From: Chaetorhynchus papuensis
Lineage: Eukaryota > Chordata > Aves > Passeriformes > Rhipiduridae
Length of the DNA stretch: 64,000 nt
Direction: 5' to 3'
NCBI GenBank assembly: GCA_013396525.1
Contig: VWYX01000343.1
Location: 124,001-188,000 of the forward strand
Position numbers and translations under genes: made by a program. Positions 56,301 through 64,000 of the stretch are shown here, one piece after another. Under the pieces are notes generated by a model. It had not been told where the DNA came from. It ran no database searches and worked only from the letters and a program-made list of their open reading frames with translations. The first letter of the stretch is position 1; each line of letters begins with the position of its first letter.

Positions 56301-57883
56301 ATAATGAAAGACACTGACAAGTTTTCCCAGAAGTAGTGGAATAGGTGGATTGTTACCCCATTCATCCTCTGTATTTTACAGGTTTAGACTTCTCTTGCTT
56401 ATGAACTAGGACTAACTTTCGAGCAGGCTCTAATTTTGTATGACAAAAAGTTGCTGCTCTACTTCTTATCTTGACCTGCCCTTGATTAAAATAGGTTTCA
56501 GTAGTTTAGAAGTAACTTAATTTAGATGTCGGTAGCTAAAGTCTTGTCACTGTAGCTTTTTTGCAGTTGAGTGCTTAAGTTCTCTGCACAATGTGCAGAG
56601 AGATACTCACTTAAAAATTAACAGAAAGTTTTGAAGCAGGCTTGCCTAAACTTCTTCACTCTCTCCCCATAGTTAATAGATGCTATCTAGAATCAGGGTA
56701 TTTCTGCAAAAGTATTCCTGGGAGCTGTTGCATTTTAACACATTATTCTAGTGGAAAATAGAGGTTTAATGTCCAAGAGTTTTGTGCTCACAGACCTTAT
56801 TTTCAAGACTAAGGATATTTGGAGTCCTACTTTGAGTCTTTCCTACTGGACTATTTCAATAGATCTGGATGCATATTCGTGAGCTACAGAAAGATTTTTG
56901 CTCTTTAATAGCCTAAAGTGTCCACGACAGCATGTTTGCCCATGGATGTCCACCTGTGGCCAAGGAGAAATTAGAGGGCCATGAATCTTGGACATGGATA
57001 CATAAATCCTTTTCCTCACTGTGTTTGACATCTATCAGATTTAATTGGGCTGCTCTTCACAACTCTCTCCTCCTAGTTCACTCTCCCATTTGTAGCTCTG
57101 ACTGTAGCCAATCTTGTTTACTGCCTTCAGAGTTGCTTTAGTAGAATCTACACAGAGCCAGTAATTCTGTATTTCCTCTAGCTTCTCATTCATAGAGTCC
57201 ACCACAAATTCAGAGCTTTATTATTCGTCCTCTCCAGTCCTTTTGACTTGTCTCACCCTACTCCCTTCCCACCTTACGTCTTACTGAGTGTACCAGTACA
57301 ACAGGGTACAGCTGTGAGTATTTTGATCCCTCCTCTAGGTTATTCATGAGTTTTCCTGAGCTTTTCTCTTGGTGATGTGCATTTGGGTTTTTTTAAGAAA
57401 GATACAGTGATTCAGTAACTTTGACAGAATGAGTAGCTTATTATCTGTCGTTACATAGCACTCGACTGAGAACAGGACTTTTCTCTTGTGTGCCCAAGGC
57501 TTGCAGTATCCTCTGATATATCACCAATACCTAGGTTGGGGGAGCTGACTCTCTTTTTTTTAAAAAAAGTGTGAACATTAGGAGGTCATTGAGTTAGATG
57601 CTGCTAACTTATCTTGCTTCTCTCCCCCAACCTTTTATTTGTCAGAACAGAGATCTTCCATCAGGAGATAAATTTTGAGAGGCCCAGGCCACAAATTTAT
57701 TCTGGCTTTGGTGGCAATTACCTCTATCCATCAACTGGACACTTTCCTGACCTAACAGAAAAGAATCATGGCACATAATACCAACTTCTTGCCTTCTTAA
57801 AATGAAGGCGTAAAATCCGAGCGCACTGCTGCACCTTCAGTTCATTTGCCTGCAATTTGAGAAGATCGAGCTTTGAAGTTAGC

Positions 57884-57961
57884 TTAGCTGTACTTTGAGC
57901 AGGGAGTTGGATTAGATGACCTTCTGAGACCATTTCCAATCTAAATTATTCTACTATTCTA
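57884..57961 (+). mobile_element. CR1 LINE, short 3' end remnant
   Basis: GAGCAGGGAGTTGGATTAGATGACCTTCTGAG-type text, then TTTCCAATCTAAATTATTCTACTATTCTA, is a diverged CR1 terminus with its ATTCTA tail repeats. Only about 80 bp are left. Confidence 0.8.
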
Positions 57962-60436
57962 AGACATATCAAGCTACAAGAAAGCGAGGAGAGAGACAGT
58001 AACTAAGCATTTAACTATGAATCTTGATCAACTCTGGTTATTAATAAGTTTTTTTTTTTACTTTTGAGTAACAGTCTGTATGCCCATTTCTAATTCAGGT
58101 GGACTAATGCATGGAATCAGTTTTGGCTGGATTTTAAGCTTTTGCACAAACAGCAGTTCTATGTCTGCTCTTTTGAATTTCTGTAAGCTTTATTTGGATG
58201 AAAATGAGGATCAGAATGGGAGTTCTGCAGCCTCAAGGATGAAAACACTTTTAAATAACCCCCCAAAGCTTAAGCTATGTCAGTGGTACATGTTTTAATT
58301 ACTCAGATCAGCTCTGCCATAGCAAATTTTAGCATGCTCTTCCAAACTCTTCAGCCACTTACCTCCTGTACATTGGTTTTGGCTCCGGATATCTCAGCAA
58401 AGGAAGCAAACAGTCTCAGGATATGTTTGAAAGACCTTGGCTTGTGAGTGTATGGTGCCAGAATTGATGCATCTTCCTGATATGGGCTACCTCTAAATCC
58501 TGGATGTTTGAGATCAAGAACAGAATATATCCAAGATAAATTTGTGGTTTAAGAACAACTTTGCTATAATGATAGAGAAACTTTGCCAAGTCGTGGTGTG
58601 GGAAAAAGCTGCTGAGAGCAAGTCAGGTTCTTACTCTGTAGGCAGAACCAATGGCAATGATATACAGTAGTGAATACTTCTGAAATAACCTGTTCGCAGA
58701 CGTACCCTAGGGACTTCCCAAGCCCCAGGGACTTGCGAAGGTTCAGAGCCCACTGGGTTATGCCTTCTTGGAAGGAAACATGGACTTCAAAATAATGGGA
58801 TCGACAAGATGGAAATTGCTTTGATGAAGCTGATGAACAATTCCCAATTCACTCAGCTGAAAAAAGGAAATGTAGTATGAATTTGGGCTTGGTTTTGTTC
58901 AATATTACTATAAGAATTTAGTAAACACAGGAGTTCAAATATACCACTCACCCTACCCTAATATGGTGTAGGATCAAGGGACGCAGCCTCACAATTCAAA
59001 GTAGCAGGTAGGCTTCTGGTAGGCTGGCTGAAAGGATGGTGGAATGATCTCAAGAACTCATGTTTGGTGTCTCAGGCAAATCTAAGCACACCTCTAGACT
59101 CTGAAAAGTCACTGAGAGGATGCTGCTGCCTCTAGAATCGGAAGCTGCTCAGTACTCCTAGCAGGCATGCTGTACACAAACATGATTCCTGATCCACCAT
59201 CTGGGGTAAAGCACACAGACAAATGTCTTGTGTTGCCTTGTTTGCTGATGAAGGCAGCATGGTAGTGATCAGTTGTACAGGATGACTGCACCGGTATCCT
59301 TTAATTCTCAGATATTTGAAACATCTCAGCTCTGTGAACAGTCAATCCAGGCCCTAACCAAGGTGCTCATCAGTGTTGAGAGAGGTGAGGATAATGGAAA
59401 GGCACAATATATCTATACACAGCTTGAGAACAAATGTGTAGGACAATGATGGCTGTTGAGGGTGCCCTGAATGAATGCAGCCTGGCCGTAGGGCTTACAT
59501 GAATGGAGAGCGTTTGCAGGAGGAATGTATGTTATGAAATGCGCAAAAAGACGTAAAGAACCATTGATGTCTGTTCTGTGGGTACCAGACATGCATGTCC
59601 TGCAGCTCCCCTACAAGTTTTCAGTGGGATGAGGACTCCAGTTAGCCCTGGGACCAGGCACAATGCTTAAGCACCTGTGAATACAATTAAACCTTTCTGC
59701 TCCAAAATAGGGTGTCTCTTTCAAACTATCCACAACAGTAGTTCTTGGCACATGTTGCCCCCACAAATTATCCCCCAAAAAAGTGACTGGAAGGATTACA
59801 AATGGCACTGACCAGAATTGTGTCAGGGAACAGTTCAGCTGTCAGTCAGATGTGATATTTGAGCTAATAGCTCTGTCTTGACTGATAATTTTCTAGTACA
59901 GTGGTACTTTGTACCACTCGGGGTACCTTGGGGTTGAGACTAGCCTCAATTGAAACCTTGAAGCCTGCAAAGTGAAAATATGCAACTGTAGAGCAAAGAT
60001 AAATACTGGCAAATTGTTTTTTAGAGGTTAAAACCAACCCATTCTCTAACTCAATGGGGAGATATGACTCTCCCCATGAGTGGGGTCACTATGGCTAGGA
60101 CCTCAATGAGTATGACTGAAACCAAAGAAGGCCAAACCAAACACCTGTGAGGTGGGTTTGGTGCTGGTCTGTGGAAAACCCTGTTATTGTACTGCTATTC
60201 ACATGAACATACTCAAAGTGCATGATACAAAACATACCTTTCCTGCAGAGGCAATGGCATCATCATCCTGGCTTAAATTTGAACGCGATCTTAAGTACTT
60301 CTTATAAGCCCTAACAGGGCTGTCACTCCCTTTTCTCCTGAAGCATTACTAGTATCCCTGAGACCAGCTGAGGGAAGGTTATAAGCTACATCTGATCAAC
60401 ACCAGGGTGTGATGCTGAATTGACTTCACATGTGTA

Positions 60437-60996
60437 TTGTGGCTTAACCCTGACTGGCAACTCAGCCCCACACAGCTGCTTGCTTACTTCCCTCAGGGTG
60501 GCGTGAGGGAGAGAACTGGAAGAGTAAAGATGAGAAAACTCATGGGTTGGGTTTGATAGGTAAAACAAAAGCCACACACACAAGCAAAGCAAAACAAGGA
60601 ATTAAATCACTGATTCTCCCCATGTTAGGCATTGTTAAATCATAACCAGGACAGCAGGGCTGGAGTGGAATAGTGACTTGGGATGACAAATGCCATTGCT
60701 GCAATTATTCCCCCTTCCTGCTTCTTCCCCCCATTTTATATGCTGAGCATGATGCCATCTGATATGGGATATCCCTGTGGTGAGCTGTCCCAGCTGTGCC
60801 CACTCACAGCTTCTTGTGCACCCCCAGCCGCCTCGCTGGTGAGCGGCAGAAAAGGCCTTGGCTTTTCAGTAAGCCCTGATCAGCAAGAACAAAAACATCC
60901 CTGCGTTAACAACACCGTCGTCAGCACACAGACAAAACACTGCCTCATACTAGCTACTGTGAAGAAAATTTACTCTACCCCAGGCAAACTGGCACA
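60437..60996 (-). mobile_element. Solo LTR of the same endogenous retrovirus family (copy 2)
   Basis: On the minus strand it starts TGTGCCAGTTTGCCTGGGGT and ends GGGTTAAGCCACA. It has a degenerate TATA region (GCATATAAAATGGGG) near 60735-60750. Shared blocks with copy 1 include plus-strand AAAACTCATGGGTTG, CAAGCAAAGCAAAACAAGGA and CAGAAAAGGCCTTGGCT. GTGTAT and GTGTAG on the two sides could be an eroded 6-bp duplication. No internal viral genes are recognisable next to it. Confidence 0.8.
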
Positions 60997-61770
60997 GTGT
61001 AGAAATTCCCACAGTCAGTGCTGTTTGTAATTCCATTACTCTCTTTTGCCCACGCAGGTTGAAGAGATGTTCTGGCTTTGTGTTCCCTCTCCCCCAGGCA
61101 AAGTCTACTACTGCTGGTGCTGAGTCATCCACTCTGGGTGCACCTTCAGGTTAGGCTGTGTGTACATATAGCCATTAATTAGGACTATTAGGAGTAGAAC
61201 AGGGTGGTATTATGGTGTGGTGGTTTTGCTTTTTTTTTATATGGGTACAGTGGAAGGGAATCTGGTAAGTAAAATTTTAGACCAACTAGTAATAGTGGAA
61301 GTTGCACCAAGGTGCAGAATAGGCCTTTTAAGATGCAGCAAATAGCAGCCCTCTGACTGGTTAAAAAAGGGAGGCTAGGTTCAGGTTAAAGTATCAAACT
61401 ACTTAAGTAGATGTTTATCTAGAAATATTTCTATCTCTGGGCAGCTACCTTTGAAGCATTAAGGAGAGACAGCAGAGAGGAACTGTTAGAGTGCAGGCTT
61501 GAACTGTGTATCAGACAGCAAATAACAGCCAAACCCCAATCAGATGCTTTTTAGGATGCATGCACGGCATTAATTCCAGTACTTGAACAGCAAAATAAAG
61601 TTAAATAAAATTGCAATTCTAGCATCTAATTTTCTAAAAATCTAGAGGACAGGTTCTCTTCTCCAGGACAGTACTGGAGTGAAAACAAGAGTTCCAAGTG
61701 TTAATACAGACGTAATACCTAAATCTCAATGCCAAAGAGGAGGAACGGTGGAATCTTCCAGACAGGACAT

Positions 61771-61858
61771 ACTGTGCAACTCATTCTTTCTTCTTTCACT
61801 GCACAGCTCAGAAGACTGTGCAACTCATTCTTTCTTCTTTCACTGCACAGCTCAGAAG
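61771..61858. repeat. Perfect tandem duplication of a 44-bp unit
   Basis: The unit starting ACTGTGCAACTCATTCTTTC occupies 61771-61814 and is repeated without a mismatch at 61815-61858. Both copies contain CACTGCACAG and end CTCAGAAG. Identity over 44 bp means a recent duplication or an assembly duplication. Confidence 0.95.
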
Positions 61859-62472
61859 CAAGGCTGGCAGTCTTTGATTACACCAAAATGAGTTTTGTTA
61901 ATTGTCAGTCCTTTGAGATGTATATGCTGCACTGCAGAAACTCACAGGTTTGGCTTGATTATAGCAGCAATGGGAGGAGAAACTTCTCTCACTGCAGTTC
62001 TGCGCAGAGCAGTACACTACTGATAGATAGTAACATGACATGGTTTGTGATTGCCCAAAGAAAAGATCCCTGAACTGAGAAGGGTGAAAGACCTGCTGAT
62101 TACCTACTGCTTATAAAACCAGTGGGTCAGAAGAAGATTTTGGGGTATTCAAAATTCGGTACAATTTGGACAGCTACATTTATTTCTTGCGCAGTTACTG
62201 TTTTCAACCTTGCTCTAGTGCTCTCTTGGTGATTACTTTGCCTTTTACAGTTTCTTACCTGAATTAGCAAATGTTCTTCCTCAGGTGCACCTGACCTTTG
62301 TGTTGGAATCATGCTGGAAAAAGTACTCTCCTGTGATCTCAAAGCTAAAATATTCTAAGTATTGGGCTAATTTTTTTTTCTCTGTCATATCCTTGATGAA
62401 TATTATTTTTTCTTTTCAGTTATACTAGGGAATCTAAAAAGAATCACTGGCTTTGAAAAAAGTGTGTGGTGG

Positions 62473-62507
62473 TGCTGTTGTTGTTGTTGTTGCTGTTGTT
62501 GTTGTTT
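62473..62507. repeat. (TTG)n trinucleotide microsatellite
   Basis: TGC(TGT)n runs with one TGC interruption over about 35 bp. It is likely polymorphic. Short frames on both strands read it as V or T runs and are not genes. Confidence 0.9.
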
Positions 62508-64000
62508 TCCCCAAGGGAAACTTCATCTTTCTAACAGATTTCTCATGCCATTCTCTGGTAAAAGTATCTCCCTTGGTGTGTGAGCAAGTCTGTGAACTCA
62601 GCACCCCAGCAGCCCAGGTGGTGCACGGCTCATGCTCTGTATTGTTAAAAGGTGTGCAATAAATTCCTGTAGCCTCCAGATTAGTTAGAGGTGGGAAGCA
62701 CACACTGAGAGTTTTTTAGCAACTGACTGATGGTGCTCAACCGTTTCAGTTCCCTGCTAAGCCCTGTTCAGGATACGGAGATGGGTTAGCTCTGTGAAAG
62801 GACTGGCACAAAGATCTCCGGATGCATTTTGCTGGACCCAGCTTAAACTCTAGTTCAGTATCTTCTAAAACCTTCATGTTTTCATTAGTCTTCTCCTGTC
62901 CCCCTTCACAGAGCTCTTCTGTGTGATCCCATGACCCCACCACCTCTTGTCACTGCAGCTCCAGGCAAAGAGACAGCCAGCTCCCTGAGTGTTGCTCGAC
63001 CTCAGCAGAGGAAGAGCGGGGACTGATGTGGATGACTGGCTGCAAGCAGAGACCCCGCTGGCCCGTAAAGGATTAGAAGTAGATGCTTCCTGCTTGAAGC
63101 AGGTAAAAGCACTTTATTTCCCCCCCTTGAACCTTCTGTGATTCAGAGCGAAACCCTGCTGTACGTAAATAACTCTTCCAGCTCTGTGAACTGGAGGAAT
63201 TTGGCACAAGCTCGGTATTTTAGGAAAGTCAACTATAAATGAGTGCAGTGAATTGTTACACATACATTTTAAATGTAATACAAATAGCTTTTGCCTTATT
63301 ACCACGTTGTAATAATGAAGTAATTTACATTTTTTACTTTTCCAGAAATAAATGAAGGTATCATTCAGTTGACCCTGGGAAATAAGCTTTTATAATCAAT
63401 TGGAAAAATAAAGCTGGATTTCAAAATATTTAGTTGTATAATTACATCATTTTAGTATTGTAAGCATGATTTGCTTTTGTCTGTTGTCAAAAGCTGTCTA
63501 GTTATTTAACACTCTATTTGTCAGCAAATGAACATGTATTTCCAACATGGATTCTTGTTTAAATCTTAAAAAAAAGGATAATGTGGAGTTGACCTCCACA
63601 GTCACTGCCTGATAAAACATAAGTAAATACATTGTTTAAAGTATGCAGAAGACAAATATATCAGCAAAAGACTTCAGATATTATGATAATACTGTTAGTG
63701 AAGAATATTACCATTTCCTGATCATTCCTATAATTGTTGCAGTTATTTTATATTAACAAGTCTTTAATAATGTGAATGCCAGAAGGGTAAATTCACAAAA
63801 AGGAAAATCACTTTACATATAACTTAGTGGGATAACAATGTGTAGAACCTATTTTAAAGAAACCAGGACAGACATATTTAATTCGTCAGTCTGATACAAA
63901 AGGAAACAACTTCCTCTAATGTGCAATGAAACAAATAAAGGTCAGGTGGTTCGTTTGTCTGCATTTCTTTGCTCAGTTCTACCAGTTAAACAGGATGTTT

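Larger units (their letters stand above)
48781..64000. other. Upstream flank of TGFBR1
   Basis: No exon of a known gene was recognised. It holds the LTR at 60437-60996, the CR1 tail at 57884-57961, the 44-bp duplication, the (TTG)n tract and a block near 59100-59830 with protein-like but broken frames. In mammals the neighbour on this side is COL15A1; no collagen Gly-X-Y repeats or endostatin-type sequence is visible. A candidate pair of plus-strand splice acceptors lies at 49176-49199 and 49377-49389. Confidence 0.65.

Noticed and set aside
48781..64000. COL15A1 3' exons, expected upstream from mammalian gene order
   Set aside because: No Gly-X-Y coding run or endostatin-type C-terminus is visible on either strand; the gene presumably lies beyond the window.

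Overview
The window is avian nuclear DNA, most likely from a songbird or another neoavian bird. It is AT-rich with long introns, it carries CR1 (chicken repeat 1) LINE 3' ends, and it has three copies of one endogenous-retrovirus LTR family that is abundant in these birds. One protein-coding gene is recognisable: TGFBR1 (ALK5, the TGF-beta type I receptor serine/threonine kinase), on the minus strand. All nine exons were placed by homology with the vertebrate protein and by GT-AG splice sites. Exons 4-9 have the lengths I know for the human gene (231, 168, 157, 125, 131 and 126 nt). No frameshift or premature stop is visible. The one defect is a 245-base run of N (47663-47907) that removes the 3' part of exon 1, the end of the signal peptide and the first splice donor.

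Layout by plus coordinate: 1-12911 is the gene-poor 3' flank of TGFBR1, with an LTR, two CR1 fragments and an LTR-like block. 12912-17153 is the inferred long 3' UTR, with let-7, miR-181 and miR-142-3p type seed matches and a well-formed poly(A) signal. 17154-40702 holds exons 9 to 2. Intron 1 runs from 40703 up into the gap. 47130-48780 is a CpG island with exon 1 and a TATA-less, GC-box/CCAAT promoter. 48781-64000 is the upstream flank, with no recognisable exon, one LTR, one CR1 end, a perfect 44-bp tandem duplication and a (TTG)n tract.

The receptor is built exon by exon: signal peptide (exon 1), ten-cysteine ligand-binding ectodomain (exon 2), stalk, membrane helix and start of the GS box (exon 3), end of the GS box and kinase N-lobe (exon 4), L45 loop and hinge (exon 5), catalytic and activation loops (exon 6), and C-lobe (exons 7-9). 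The most interesting signal is a pair of 3' splice acceptors 12 nt apart at exon 3. They would toggle four residues (GPTP) in the extracellular stalk, and they match a human isoform difference at the same junction. No wholly new system was found. Several unexplained open frames and repeat blocks are listed with modest scores.
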